Shown: positions 50,419-59,335, counted from the stretch's first letter. The stretch: 64,000 nt of DNA from CAWAPD01 sp963783865 (GCA_963783865.1 CAWAPD010000001.1:1116001-1180000), one strand, 5' to 3'. The notes: generated by a model not told the origin, from the sequence alone. Program-made: numbers and translations.

Positions 50419-50841
50419 CTAAGGCTCGATCCGGAACGAGGTCGTGATCGGCGTCGCCGGCCGGAGCATCGCCCAGACCGGGCAGAGCTTCTCCTCGGCG
50501 AGCTTCACCGAGTGCTCGACGATCTCGGGATCGAGGTCGTCGCCGTGCACGACGAGCTCGACATCGATGGCCGTCAGGACGGTGGGGTGCTCGTCGCGCC
50601 GGTCGGCGCGCACGGCGACCTCCATGCCGGTCACGTGCTGCTCTCGCTTGGCGAGCAGCATCGGCACGGTGTTGCCGATGCATCCGGCGAGGCTGGAGAG
50701 CAGCAGCTTGAGCGGCGTCAGGCCGGCCACCGGCTGCCCCGGCTGCAGCGGGTAGTCCATCATGACGCTGTGGTCGCCGTCGCCGGCGGTCACGCGCATG
50801 CCTCCCTGGTACGCGGCGTCGATCGTGAGCTCGGTCGGCAT
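50419..50841 (-). CDS. OsmC-family protein 1
   Basis: A 140-residue OsmC/Ohr-type protein. The two redox cysteines lie in 'LLLSSLAGCIGNTV' and 'AEEKLCPVWAM', the spacing expected for thiol-dependent hydroperoxide reductases. The N-terminus is MPTELTIDAAYQGGMRVTAG. ATG 50841 follows GAGGAGAGGGGACCCCC. A longer open frame reaching 51798 has no start signal and overlaps the haem protein gene. Probably removes organic hydroperoxides in the cytoplasm. Confidence 0.85.
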   Translation of the reverse strand: MPTELTIDAAYQGGMRVTAGDGDHSVMMDYPLQPGQPVAGLTPLKLLLSSLAGCIGNTVPMLLAKREQHVTGMEVAVRADRRDEHPTVLTAIDVELVVHGDDLDPEIVEHSVKLAEEKLCPVWAMLRPATPITTSFRIEP

Positions 50842-50975
50842 GGGGGTCCCCTCTCCTCGTGGCGGTGACGTGCTCCCGTCGTCACGCCAAGTACACCACT
50901 CGTGAGGGCAGCTGTCGTCCCGGCGTGGGCGCTCGAGTCCCGTCCCGCGCGTGGGCCTCGCGGACGCGCCGGCCG

Positions 50976-51743
50976 CTACCTCGTGAAGTAGTCGATCAGC
51001 GTCTGTTCCTCGCTCGCCGACACGACCGCGCCCTTCTGCACCATCTGGTCGATCAGCGTCTTGGCCTGCGCCGGGTCGGCGATGGTCATCCCGACCGGGG
51101 CCTGGTGGCAGGTGCCGCAGCGCGCGTTCAGGAGGTCGACGGCGGCGGAGGCGCCGGCACCCGACGAGCCCGAGCCACTCGAGCCCGTTCCGGAGCCGCT
51201 GCCGGTGGTCGAGCCTTGGTTCTGCGCCAGCGAGGCCTGGAAGCCGGCGATCAACTCCTGTTTCTGGGCGTCGGTCAGCCGGGCGGCAGAGTGCATCAGC
51301 TTGTATGGCAGCGGCGGCATCCTGCCGTCGATGGCCCGCTGCAGCTCCTCGACGCTCAGGCCGCCGTTCCAGTCCGAGAAGTTCAGCCGGGTCCGTCCCT
51401 TCGTGGCGTCGTGCTGGGCGAGCCACGAGAACGGGGCGATCTTCACGGCCCACCACGCCTTCGTCTCGTTGCTGTGGCAGTCGTAGCAGGCCGCCTTGGC
51501 GATCGCCTCGGCCTGGGGCGACGACCACTTGAAGGGGTTCGCGGCGGCCGTGCCGGTCAGGGAGTGCCCGTAAGGGATGAACTGGATCAGGACGAACAGG
51601 ACCAGGCCGCCGCCGAGCACCCAGAGGGCCGGTTTGAGCCACGAGCGGCGACGAGGGGGTTGCGCGGTGAGCGTCGTGTACGGACGGTCTGTGCGGGGGT
51701 GGGAGGAGCTGGCGCGCGTCGAGCGCGAACGTTTCCGGGGCAA
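50976..51743 (-). CDS. Membrane-anchored di-haem c-type protein
   Basis: A 255-residue protein. After a 35-residue basic lead comes one anchor helix ('LKPALWVLGGGLVLFVLIQF'), then an outward-facing domain with two CxxCH haem sites (CYDCH 86-90 and CGTCH 209-213). The first site sits in a haem-binding domain ('PYGHSLTGTAAANPFKWSSP', 'NETKAWWAVKIAPFSWLAQH', 'FSDWNGG'). A Ser/Gly linker separates the second, cytochrome-c-like part. The TTG start at 51743 is supported by AAGGAGCGTCAGC. No partner oxidase or cytochrome-maturation gene is in the window. Likely an electron carrier at the outer face of the membrane. Confidence 0.78.
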   Translation of the reverse strand: MPRKRSRSTRASSSHPRTDRPYTTLTAQPPRRRSWLKPALWVLGGGLVLFVLIQFIPYGHSLTGTAAANPFKWSSPQAEAIAKAACYDCHSNETKAWWAVKIAPFSWLAQHDATKGRTRLNFSDWNGGLSVEELQRAIDGRMPPLPYKLMHSAARLTDAQKQELIAGFQASLAQNQGSTTGSGSGTGSSGSGSSGAGASAAVDLLNARCGTCHQAPVGMTIADPAQAKTLIDQMVQKGAVVSASEEQTLIDYFTR

Positions 51744-51882
51744 GCTGACGCTCCTTGTGATCGTGGGACCGAACGACGGGCGTGAGTATACAGGACAACT
51801 ACGCTCCGCTTAAGCGGGTGAACAATCCTTCACATGTCGGGCGTGCCAGAGCCGGGGACACGATGCGGATGGCCGCACGGCT

Positions 51883-51915
51883 GCGGGGCGGGGAGGCGCA
51901 GCCTCCCCGCCCCGC
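51883..51915. terminator. Hairpin terminator
   Basis: GCGGGGCGGGGAGGC-GCA-GCCTCCCCGCCCCGC, 15 nt past the stop of pseudokinase 2. Confidence 0.8.
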
Positions 51916-51929
51916 CCTCGTTGCTGTGA

Positions 51930-53576
51930 CTACGGCGACGCCGTCACCGTCGGGGTCGGCGACGGTCCCGTCGAGACGAGGATCGTGACCGACGTGCCCG
52001 GCGCCGCCACGACACCGGCCGATGGCGTCTGGTCGATCACCGAGCCCGACGGCACGGTGTCACTGGGCTCCTTGACGACGACCACCGCGAACCCGGCGCT
52101 CTGCAGGGCGCTCGTGGCCTCCGCCTGAGTCTGGCCCGTGACGTCGGGGACGGCCACTGGCTGCGGGCTGCTGGACGGCTTCGGTCCCGCCGACACGGTG
52201 AGCGCGATCTGCGAACCTGCCGGCGCCTGCGTGCCGGCGGCCGGCGCCTGGTCGGTCACCTGCCCCTTGGGTACGCTCGAACTGTTGACGGCGCTGATCG
52301 TCCCGACCGCGAAGCCGGCGTTGACGATCGCCGCCGAGGCGGCCGACTGCGACATGCCGACCACGTTGGGCACAGCCTTGACAGAGGTGCCGACCGCGAC
52401 GACGTCGACCGACGACCCGTCCTTGACCGACGAGCCGGCGCTCGGGCTCTGCGAGAGGATCGTCCCTTGGGCGCCTTGGCCCTGCTGGTAGTTGACGGTC
52501 CCCAGCTTCAGGCCGGCGTCGGTCAGCGTCGTGGTCGCCTTTTGCAGCGACAGGCCGGTGACCCTGGGGACGGTGACCGACCCCTTGAAGACGCCGGCCG
52601 CCCAGAGGATCAACAGCGCGATGAGCGCCGCCACGACGACGCCGCCGACGATCCACGGCCAAGCCTTCTTCTTCTTGCGCGCCGGCGCCGCAGCCGGTGC
52701 CGGCGTGACGGGTGGCGGCGTGGGCCTGGGCATAACGGCGGTCGCGGCGGCTGCGCCCGCGGCCGCCGGCGCCACCATCGTCGCCGCGCTGCTCGCCACG
52801 TCCTCGAGCGCGCCGGCGAGCGCGCCGCCCGTCGGGTAGCGCTCCGCCGGCCCCTTGGCCAGGCAGCGAAGGATGACGGTCTCGAGCTCGGCTGAGATCG
52901 AGGGGTCGATCTGGCGCGGCGGCACCACCTGGGCGCCGAGGTGCCCGTGGGCGACGGTGGCGGCGTCGGGCCCGTCGAACGGCAGGCGCCCGGTCGCCAG
53001 CTCGTAGAGGACGACGCCCAGCGAGTAGACGTCGGAGGCCGGCGTCAGGGACTGCCCGCCGGCCTGCTCGGGGCTCACGTACCAAGCCGCCCTCGCCGGC
53101 GCGCCCGGGCCCAGGTCCGCGCCGCCCTGCGCCTGTGCGATCCCGGCCTCGACCAGCTTGATGGTGCCGCTGGCGGTGCGGACGATCGTCGACGGCTTCA
53201 CGCCGCCGTGGACCACGCCGTGGGCGTGCAGCACGGCGAGCGCCGACGCGGCCTCGATGCCCAACCCGGTCACGGCGGCGGCTGGTTGCTCATGGCCGAG
53301 GGACGTCACACCGGTGAGTTCCTCACCCTGGACCAGCTCGACCGCGACCACGACCGCGTCGCCCTTGCTCTCCCAGCCGAGGACGGCAGGCAGGTACGGG
53401 CTGCTCGCGGCGCTCATCGTCGAGACCTGCCGGGCGAACGCCTCTGGGTCGCGCGCCCGCACGGTCAGCAGGGCGACCTCGGTGCCGTCGGAGGCGACGG
53501 CGCGGTCGGCGTGGGCCGCGTCGCCTGCCGGCAGTTCGCCGACGACACGGTAGGACTCCTCGAATCCGGCGCTCAT
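51930..53576 (-). CDS. PASTA-domain Ser/Thr pseudokinase 2
   Basis: A 548-residue paralog of pseudokinase 1, even more degenerate. The nucleotide-anchoring Lys is lost (GTEVALLTV, Leu-37), HRD is HGG (123-125, 'VVHGGVKPSTIV'), and DFG is EAG (143-145). 'SPEQAGGQSLTPASDVYSLG' is retained. An Ala/Pro-rich juxtamembrane segment precedes the helix 'PWIVGGVVVAALIALLILWA', then three PASTA repeats. ATG 53576 follows GGAGGCGACC. With both ATP-binding and catalytic residues gone it cannot be an active kinase by known chemistry. It probably signals by binding cell-wall ligands and partner proteins. Confidence 0.88.
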   Translation of the reverse strand: MSAGFEESYRVVGELPAGDAAHADRAVASDGTEVALLTVRARDPEAFARQVSTMSAASSPYLPAVLGWESKGDAVVVAVELVQGEELTGVTSLGHEQPAAAVTGLGIEAASALAVLHAHGVVHGGVKPSTIVRTASGTIKLVEAGIAQAQGGADLGPGAPARAAWYVSPEQAGGQSLTPASDVYSLGVVLYELATGRLPFDGPDAATVAHGHLGAQVVPPRQIDPSISAELETVILRCLAKGPAERYPTGGALAGALEDVASSAATMVAPAAAGAAAATAVMPRPTPPPVTPAPAAAPARKKKKAWPWIVGGVVVAALIALLILWAAGVFKGSVTVPRVTGLSLQKATTTLTDAGLKLGTVNYQQGQGAQGTILSQSPSAGSSVKDGSSVDVVAVGTSVKAVPNVVGMSQSAASAAIVNAGFAVGTISAVNSSSVPKGQVTDQAPAAGTQAPAGSQIALTVSAGPKPSSSPQPVAVPDVTGQTQAEATSALQSAGFAVVVVKEPSDTVPSGSVIDQTPSAGVVAAPGTSVTILVSTGPSPTPTVTASP

Positions 53577-53797
53577 GGTCGCCTCCAGTGGCGTGAAGGG
53601 CGGGTGGTCAGGCCGATACTTCCCGAATGCGGCCGTACGCTACCACCGGGAGGCGGGGCGAAGGTACGGCTGGGGCCGCGTGATCACGAACGCCATCGAC
53701 AGTCTGCGACACGGCCCTGGGGGGAATCCTCTGTCGCGACCACGCCCGCCTCGCTGGGGCAGACAAGCTGCACGCTACGCGAAGGAATGGACAGACC

Positions 53798-54313
53798 ATG
53801 AGCACAGCCAGCATCAGCGAATCGCTGCAGAAGATCGACGACGCCTTCGCCGCCGACCCGGAGAAGGCGCACTCCAAAGGCGTTCCTGCCACGGCACGGC
53901 TCGTAGACGGGTTGCGTTTCGACGTCAGCGGTCCGGGCGGCGAAAGGGTCTCCACGGACATGCCCGCCGCGCTGGGCGGCACGGCGAGCGCGCCGGCTCC
54001 AGGATGGCTGCTCCGTGCGGCGTTCGCCTCGTGCACGGCCACCGTCATGGCGATGCGGGCGGCCCGACTGGGTCTCGAGCTCTCGACGCTCGAGGTCACG
54101 GTCGAGAGCGAGGCGGACCAGCGCGGGCTGCTCGGACTCGGTGAGAAGGTCTCCGCGGCGTTCACGACGATGCACATCCTGGTGAGGATCGGGGCGGACG
54201 GGGTGGATCCCGAGGAGTTGCGGGCACTGGCGACCTGGGGCGATGATCACTCACCAGTCGCGTGCACCGTGCGCGAATCCCCCGTGACAACCTTCGAGGT
54301 CGACGTCGTCTGA
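53798..54313 (+). CDS. OsmC-family protein 2
   Basis: A 171-residue OsmC-type protein with 'GWLLRAAFASCTATVMAMRA' containing the first conserved Cys and 'DDHSPVACTVRESPVTTFEV' containing the second. The first 45 residues are an N-terminal extension relative to minimal OsmC. The ATG follows GAAGGAATGGACAGACC. Family members reduce organic hydroperoxides or bind small electrophiles. It is divergent from pseudokinase 2 (220 nt apart) and ends before a terminator. Confidence 0.8.
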   Translation: MSTASISESLQKIDDAFAADPEKAHSKGVPATARLVDGLRFDVSGPGGERVSTDMPAALGGTASAPAPGWLLRAAFASCTATVMAMRAARLGLELSTLEVTVESEADQRGLLGLGEKVSAAFTTMHILVRIGADGVDPEELRALATWGDDHSPVACTVRESPVTTFEVDVV

Positions 54314-54337
54314 GCCCGCTCAGAGTCAGGAATCCCC

Positions 54338-54374
54338 GGCTGGGGCGGGGAGGCGCAGTCTCCCCGCCCCAGCC
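54338..54374. terminator. Bidirectional hairpin terminator
   Basis: GGCTGGGGCGGGGA at 54338-54351 pairs with TCCCCGCCCCAGCC at 54361-54374, between convergent genes at 54313 and 54394. It also ends the long minus-strand operon. Confidence 0.8.
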
Positions 54375-54393
54375 TTCCGTGGGCCAGAAGCCT

Positions 54394-55293
54394 TCAGCCC
54401 ATGAGCAGGGACTGCACCCGCATCATGTAGTCGTTCAGGTTGGCCGCGTACTCGGGCGCGCCGTCGATACGCACGAAACCCTTTCCCACGCCGTCGACGA
54501 ACTCGACCTCGCGGTTCATGACCGCCAGCGCTCCGTCGGCGCCATGGAAGCGGAAGTGGACGAACGGCCGTCGGCGCGCGTAGAGGCCGCGGCCGGCCTT
54601 GGTCTGGCCGGCGCGTACGCGCAGGTAGGCGGCGATCCCCTCGGGCTCGACCGAGAACTGGTAGATGCGGTCCGGCTGCTTGGCCGTCCAGCGGCGCATG
54701 TCGGGGTCGCCGCCCTTGTTGTACTGGCTGAGCGCGGTCGTGATCATGTACAGCGTGAGCTTGACCTTGAGCGCCCGCTTGGCCGGCTTCTTGGGATGCG
54801 AGGTCGGGAGCATCAACTTGAGGCCGAGCAGCAACTGCAGCACCTTCGCCACGAGCCCCGGTCGCTTCAGTCCCTTGATCCCGGGCAGCACGGTCTTGCC
54901 GGCAAAGAAGTCGTTCAGCTTGGCCAGCGAGGGGAACGACAGCGTCATGTCGGGAACGAGCAGGTCGTCGGTCGCGAACCCCTGCAGAACCGTCACCAGA
55001 CCGCGGTCGAAGCGGATGTAGGCGCCGACCGGGTGCGGCTGGTTCTTCGCCACGAACTGGACGGTGGCGACGACGTTCGCGAAGCGCCTCGTCGTCGCCG
55101 GGTCGTCCTCGACCATCACCTTCACCGTGGGCAGGGCCGCGCGCAGGTAGATCTGCGCCCGCAGGTACTCACGGGTCTGCGCCTGGGGGAGGTCGGCGAG
55201 GTCGTGGGGCGGGGGCGCCGCCGCAGGCGGCGCCCCCGCCGCCCGGCCATCGACCGTCACGCCCGCCTGCTGGACGGGCCGCTTCTCGCCCAT
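54394..55293 (-). CDS. Tandem SCP2-like protein, operon gene 7
   Basis: A 299-residue protein with two SCP2-like modules. The first has 'GAYIRFDRGLVTVLQGFATD' and 'MTLSFPSLAKLNDFFAGKTV'; the second has 'FHFRFHGADGALAVMNREVE'-like strands (HFRFHGADGALAVMNREVEF) and ends 'PEYAANLNDYMMRVQSLLMG'. A basic middle segment contains 'LLLGLKLMLPTSHPKKPAKR'. Its start overlaps the stop of the transketolase C-subunit gene by one base (TGATG), so it is the last gene of the coupled operon. SCP2 folds bind lipids or other hydrophobic ligands. Its presence in what looks like a sugar pathway is unexplained. Distant paralog: 58473-59315. Confidence 0.7.
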   Translation of the reverse strand: MGEKRPVQQAGVTVDGRAAGAPPAAAPPPHDLADLPQAQTREYLRAQIYLRAALPTVKVMVEDDPATTRRFANVVATVQFVAKNQPHPVGAYIRFDRGLVTVLQGFATDDLLVPDMTLSFPSLAKLNDFFAGKTVLPGIKGLKRPGLVAKVLQLLLGLKLMLPTSHPKKPAKRALKVKLTLYMITTALSQYNKGGDPDMRRWTAKQPDRIYQFSVEPEGIAAYLRVRAGQTKAGRGLYARRRPFVHFRFHGADGALAVMNREVEFVDGVGKGFVRIDGAPEYAANLNDYMMRVQSLLMG

Positions 55294-56309
55294 CAGACCT
55301 CGTCCTCCCAGTCCTCGTCGGCCTCGAACTCGCGGCCCAGCAGCTCGCGCACGCGGGCCACGATGCCGTCGGTGTCGAGCCCGTAGAACGAGTAGAGGTC
55401 CTCGGGGTAGCCGACCTCGCTGTAGCAGTCGGGCAGGCCGACCTTGCTGAAGGCGCAGCCCTTGCCGCTGGCGGCGATCACGTCGGCCACCGCGGTGCCC
55501 AGCCCGCCGATCACGTTGTGTTCCTCCACGACGAGGATGCGGCGCGTGTCGACCACGGCCTTGAGGATGGCCACCTCGTCGATCGGCTTGATCGTGTGCA
55601 CGTTGAGCACGCGCACGCTCAAGCCGTCCTGGTCGGCGAGCAGCCGGGCGGCGTCGGCGGCGTGGTACACGGCGACGCCGCAGCAGACCACGGTGATGTC
55701 GGTCCCTTCGCTGACGGTCACCGCCTTGCCGAGCTCGAAGCCGTAGTCGTCGCTCTCGTAGTAGGTCGGCTCGAAGCCCCGGCCGAGACGGATGTAGACG
55801 GGGCCGGGGCGCTCGACGGCGGCGCGCACCGCGTTGGCCGTCTCCCAGCCGTCGGCCGGCACGATCAGGGTCATGTTGGCCAAGGCTCGTTGGATGGCGA
55901 TGTCCTCGGTGCAGTGGTGGGTCGTGCCCGCCTGCCCGAACGACACACCGCCGTGCGTGGCGATGATCTTCACGTCGAGGTTCTGGTAGCAGATGTCGGT
56001 GCGCACCTGCTCGAGCGCGCGCATGCTGGCGAACGCGGACATCGTGCTCACGAACGGGATCAGGCCGGTGCGTGCCATGCCGGCAGCGATGCCGAACAGG
56101 TCCTGCTCGGCGATGCCGACGTTGAACACGCGCTCGGGGTACTTGTCCTGGAAGACGCCGATCTTGGTGCTGCGCGCCAGATCGGCGGTCAGGGCGACGA
56201 TGCGCGGGTCGGCCTCGGCCAGCTCGCAGAGAACGTGGCCGTAGATCTCGGCCTGGGTGAGCGTGTTGGCGTCGTAGACGTTCCAGGTTGTGCCGGTGAC
56301 CTCGGGCAT
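55293..56309 (-). CDS. Transketolase C-terminal subunit, operon gene 6
   Basis: A 338-residue protein corresponding to the C-terminal half of transketolase (Pyr and C domains): 'GHVLCELAEADPRIVALTAD', 'VFNVGIAEQDLFGIAAGMAR', 'IATHGGVSFGQAGTTHHCTE', and 'VVEEHNVIGGLGTAVADVIA'. The Glu of 'GIAEQD' activates thiamine diphosphate. Split transketolases work as alpha2beta2 complexes with the N-terminal subunit, here the adjacent gene. Start ATG 56309 overlaps the upstream stop (TGATG). Transfers a two-carbon ketol unit between sugar phosphates; the actual substrates in this operon are unknown. Confidence 0.88.
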   Translation of the reverse strand: MPEVTGTTWNVYDANTLTQAEIYGHVLCELAEADPRIVALTADLARSTKIGVFQDKYPERVFNVGIAEQDLFGIAAGMARTGLIPFVSTMSAFASMRALEQVRTDICYQNLDVKIIATHGGVSFGQAGTTHHCTEDIAIQRALANMTLIVPADGWETANAVRAAVERPGPVYIRLGRGFEPTYYESDDYGFELGKAVTVSEGTDITVVCCGVAVYHAADAARLLADQDGLSVRVLNVHTIKPIDEVAILKAVVDTRRILVVEEHNVIGGLGTAVADVIAASGKGCAFSKVGLPDCYSEVGYPEDLYSFYGLDTDGIVARVRELLGREFEADEDWEDEV

Positions 56310-57142
56310 CACGCACCTCCCGCGATCGAGGCCTTGGCCCTGGCGGCGAGCTCCGAGTCGATGCTGCCGTAGTGCCACTTGACCTGGTCTTCCATGAAGT
56401 CGACGCCCTTGCCCTTGACGGTGCGGCAGATGATCACGCTGGGCGCGCCTTCTTCCGCCTGCGCCGCCTCGATGGCCTCGCCGATGGCCGCGTAGTCGTG
56501 CCCGTCGATCTCCTGCACGTGCCAGCCGAAGGCGCGCCACTTGTCGGCCAGCGGCTCGAGGCTCATGACGTCTTCGGTGAGGCCGTCGATCATCATCCCA
56601 TTGCGGTCGACGAACGCCGTGAGCGTGTCGAGCCGGTAGTGGTGCGCGGCCATCGCCGCCTCCCACACCGAGCCCTCGTCGCACTCGCCGTCGCCGAGCA
56701 GGCAGTAGGTGCGCCAGGTCTGTCCCTGGAACCGGGCGCCGAGCGCCATCCCCACCGCCATCGACAGGCCGTGCCCAAGTGACCCTGTGCTGGCGTCGAC
56801 GCCGGGCACCTTGTTGCCGTCGAGGTGCATGCCGAACGGGCTCTTGAAGTGGTTGAACTCCTTGAGCAGCTCGGGGTCGAAGTAGCCTTTGTCGGCGAGC
56901 ACGCACGACAGCCCCACGCCGCCGTGTCCCTTGCTGAGCACGAAGCGGTCGCGCTCGGCCCAGCCGGGGTCGTCGGGCTTCACGTCCAGGTAGTGGTAGT
57001 AGAGCGCCACGAGCACGTCGGTCATGCTCAGGGCGCCGCCGATGTGCGCCCCGCCGGCCCAGACGGTGACGTCGACCATGTCGGCGCGCAGCCCTGCCGC
57101 CTTGGCCTGCAGGCGCTTGATCTCGTCGGCTTGCAGTGGCAT
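56309..57142 (-). CDS. Transketolase N-terminal subunit, operon gene 5
   Basis: A 277-residue protein equivalent to the thiamine-diphosphate-binding half of transketolase. Landmarks are 'GGAHIGGALSMTDVLVALYY', 'DRFVLSKGHGGVGLSCVLAD', 'STGSLGHGLSMAVGMALGAR', and the cofactor-binding GDGE (150-153) followed by 'CDEGSVWEAAMAAHHYRLD'. Its start overlaps the aminotransferase stop and its stop overlaps the next start (both TGATG). The signature Ser-to-Ala change in 'GGAHIGGALS' (HIGGALS instead of HxGxPLS) may affect donor choice. Confidence 0.88.
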   Translation of the reverse strand: MPLQADEIKRLQAKAAGLRADMVDVTVWAGGAHIGGALSMTDVLVALYYHYLDVKPDDPGWAERDRFVLSKGHGGVGLSCVLADKGYFDPELLKEFNHFKSPFGMHLDGNKVPGVDASTGSLGHGLSMAVGMALGARFQGQTWRTYCLLGDGECDEGSVWEAAMAAHHYRLDTLTAFVDRNGMMIDGLTEDVMSLEPLADKWRAFGWHVQEIDGHDYAAIGEAIEAAQAEEGAPSVIICRTVKGKGVDFMEDQVKWHYGSIDSELAARAKASIAGGA

Positions 57143-58476
57143 CAGCTTCCCCCTTGCCCCTCGGGGCTGTCCGCGACCGCCGCGAAGGCGTCGTCGACGA
57201 TCGCCAGCGTGCGCTCCAGGTCGTCTGCGGTGTGAGCGCAGCTCATGAACCAGTTGTGGTGCGACATGAAGTAGGCGCCGCGACGCGTCGCCTCGCTGCA
57301 GAAGCGCTGGTGCAGCATCATGCTGGGGTCGTCGGTCAGGCGCAGGTAGGGCATGCTCGGCACGCCGGTGACCTTCAGGTGGTAGCCATACTTGCCGGCC
57401 AGGGCCTGCATGCCCTCGGTCAGGCGGCGGCCGTAGTCCTGCATCATCGTGGGCGCGTCGAGCCGCTGCAGCTCGCCGAGGCAGGCGACGGCCGCCGCCA
57501 TCGGCACCGCCTGGTACCAGTAGCTGCCGGTGTAGAAGGTCTTGGCCGCCTCGAGCTTCATCGCCTCGGTGCCCATCAGGGCCGAGATCGGATACCCGTT
57601 GGCGATCGCCTTGCAGAAGCAGACGAGGTCGGGCGTGAACCCGAAGTACTCGTGCGAGCCGCCCAGGCTGAGCCGGAACCCGCAGCGCACGTCGTCGATG
57701 ATCAGCACGACGCCGTGCCGGTCGCAGAGCTCGCGGATGCGCTTCCAGTAGCCGTCGGCCGGCAGCTCGCTGTCGGCGAAGGTCGGGTGGTGGTACGGCG
57801 TGGCGATGAAGCCGGCGATCCCGCCTGGGTTCTCGTCGAGGGCGAGCTCGAAGGCGGCCGTGTCGTTCCAGGGGATGCGGATCATGTTCTCGACGTCGGC
57901 GGCGGTGACCCCGTGGTGGCCGCGGCCCTGCATCCACGGCGCCACACCGTGGTAGCCGCCCTCGATGGCGACGATCTTGTCGCGGCCGGTGGCGGCGCGG
58001 GCGACCATGATCGCGTAGCTGGTCACGTCGCCGCCGTTCTTGGCGAACAACGCCCAGCTCGCGAAGGGGATCATCTCGACCATGCGTTCGGCCAGCTCGA
58101 CCATCACCGGGCCGGGCGCGCCCATCGTGTCGCCGCTGGCGCGCTGGGCCGCGGCGGCCGCGTGCACGACCTCGTTGTCGTAGCCGAGCACCATGGGGCC
58201 GAAGCCGCACATGTAGTCGACGAAGTCGTTGCCGTCGGGGTCGGTGAAATGGGCGCCGTGGGCCTCGACGGCGTAGAAGGGATAGCTCGTCGCCGGCACC
58301 ATCGGCGCCGGGCTGAAATGGCCGTAGATGCCGCAGGGGATGACCTTGGCGGCGCGCGCGAAGAGCTCCTGGGACTTGGCGAAGGTGTAGGGCGCGCTCG
58401 GAGAGCTCTTCGCGCGCGCCGCCTTCGCCTTGGGCGCAGCCTTGCGGGTGCGCTTGGGTGTCTCGTCGGGCGTCAT
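57142..58476 (-). CDS. Class III aminotransferase (glutamate-semialdehyde-mutase-like), operon gene 4
   Basis: A 444-residue PLP enzyme with a 25-residue Lys/Ala-rich lead. Landmarks are 'FTDPDGNDFVDYMCGFGPMV', 'VAIEGGYHGVAPWMQGR', the PLP-ring aspartate in 'VVLIIDDVRCGFR' (261/262) and the Schiff-base lysine K289 in 'LVCFCKAIANGYPISALMG'. The usual 'DEV' reads 'DDV'. It belongs to the group of glutamate-1-semialdehyde aminomutase and sugar- or omega-aminotransferases. ATG 58476 follows GGGGAGCAGCCG and overlaps the upstream stop (ATGA). Together with the adjacent transketolase it may make or degrade an amino sugar or amino polyol. Confidence 0.85.
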   Translation of the reverse strand: MTPDETPKRTRKAAPKAKAARAKSSPSAPYTFAKSQELFARAAKVIPCGIYGHFSPAPMVPATSYPFYAVEAHGAHFTDPDGNDFVDYMCGFGPMVLGYDNEVVHAAAAAQRASGDTMGAPGPVMVELAERMVEMIPFASWALFAKNGGDVTSYAIMVARAATGRDKIVAIEGGYHGVAPWMQGRGHHGVTAADVENMIRIPWNDTAAFELALDENPGGIAGFIATPYHHPTFADSELPADGYWKRIRELCDRHGVVLIIDDVRCGFRLSLGGSHEYFGFTPDLVCFCKAIANGYPISALMGTEAMKLEAAKTFYTGSYWYQAVPMAAAVACLGELQRLDAPTMMQDYGRRLTEGMQALAGKYGYHLKVTGVPSMPYLRLTDDPSMMLHQRFCSEATRRGAYFMSHHNWFMSCAHTADDLERTLAIVDDAFAAVADSPEGQGGS

Positions 58477-59315
58477 CGGCTGCTCCCCGTGGTCGCGGCC
58501 GGCTCGGCCTCGGCCGCCGGCGTGAGGTACCTCGGCACGCGGTCGAGCACCAGCGCCAGGGCGTCGACCATCTCGATCCGGCCCCAGATCTGGATCAGCC
58601 CGCTTGCCACCGCGGTGAACGTGTCGAGCCGGCCGTTCAGGAAGTCGTTGGCCGTCTGCAGGTCGGGCAGCTCGACCAGCGCGCTGGGGTCTGGGTGCTC
58701 GCCCTTGACCGGCGTGACCGCGGCCTGCGACACGAGCAGGCTCACCGCCGGTCCGCCGCCGAGCACCCTGAGCACGATCGTCCCCGTGCCGAGCGCGTGG
58801 CGCAGGGCGCGGCAGTCGGGGTCGCCGTCGAGCAGCTGCGGCACCGCGAACGCGGCCGTGTTCAGCGTGAGCCGGGTGTTCATGGCCAGATAGGCGGGGT
58901 GCGAGAGCAGCTCGTCGGTGGGTGTCAGGTAGTAGGCGAGGCGCTCGGTCAGTTCGGTGAACGGGCCTTGCAGGAACTTCAGGTGGTTCAGGCCCCACAC
59001 CGGGATCGGCTGGGCCTTGCCGTCGAACATCCGGTTCAGGTGCGCCGGCGAGGCGAACGCCAGGACCACCGACGGCATCTTGTCGGTCCCCGGCGGCTCG
59101 CCCTCGCCCACCGTGCAGACGCCGCCGGCCAGGCGCACGAACGCCCTGGGGCCGCGCGTGACGACGAACCGCACGGTGAGTCGCTCGCCGGCGACCAGCT
59201 CCCGCATCTCGGGGTCGTCGCGCACCAGATCCTCGAGGTTGGGCAGCACGGCCAGGAGGTTGAGGCGCGCCTTGACCGCTTCGGACCCGGTCCAGAACGC
59301 TCGTGGGTGGTTCAT
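58473..59315 (-). CDS. Tandem SCP2-like protein, operon gene 3
   Basis: A 280-residue protein with two SCP2-like halves. The first contains 'RAFVRLAGGVCTVGEGEPPG' and 'VVLAFASPAHLNRMFDGKAQ', with 'FTELTERLAYYLTPTDELLS' closing it. The second contains 'ALVELPDLQTANDFLNGRLD' and 'FTAVASGLIQIWGRIEMVDA'. ATG 59315 has AAAGGAGGCGTGC upstream. Its stop overlaps the aminotransferase start. Layout matches gene 7 of the operon, so both may bind one shared hydrophobic ligand or each other. Confidence 0.7.
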   Translation of the reverse strand: MNHPRAFWTGSEAVKARLNLLAVLPNLEDLVRDDPEMRELVAGERLTVRFVVTRGPRAFVRLAGGVCTVGEGEPPGTDKMPSVVLAFASPAHLNRMFDGKAQPIPVWGLNHLKFLQGPFTELTERLAYYLTPTDELLSHPAYLAMNTRLTLNTAAFAVPQLLDGDPDCRALRHALGTGTIVLRVLGGGPAVSLLVSQAAVTPVKGEHPDPSALVELPDLQTANDFLNGRLDTFTAVASGLIQIWGRIEMVDALALVLDRVPRYLTPAAEAEPAATTGSSR

Positions 59316-59335
59316 GCACGCCTCCTTTGGCGTGG

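Noticed and set aside
46496..53576. Active Ser/Thr protein kinases
   Set aside because: The catalytic Asp of HRD and the DFG Phe (in one case also the DFG Asp and the ATP-binding Lys) are replaced in both proteins.
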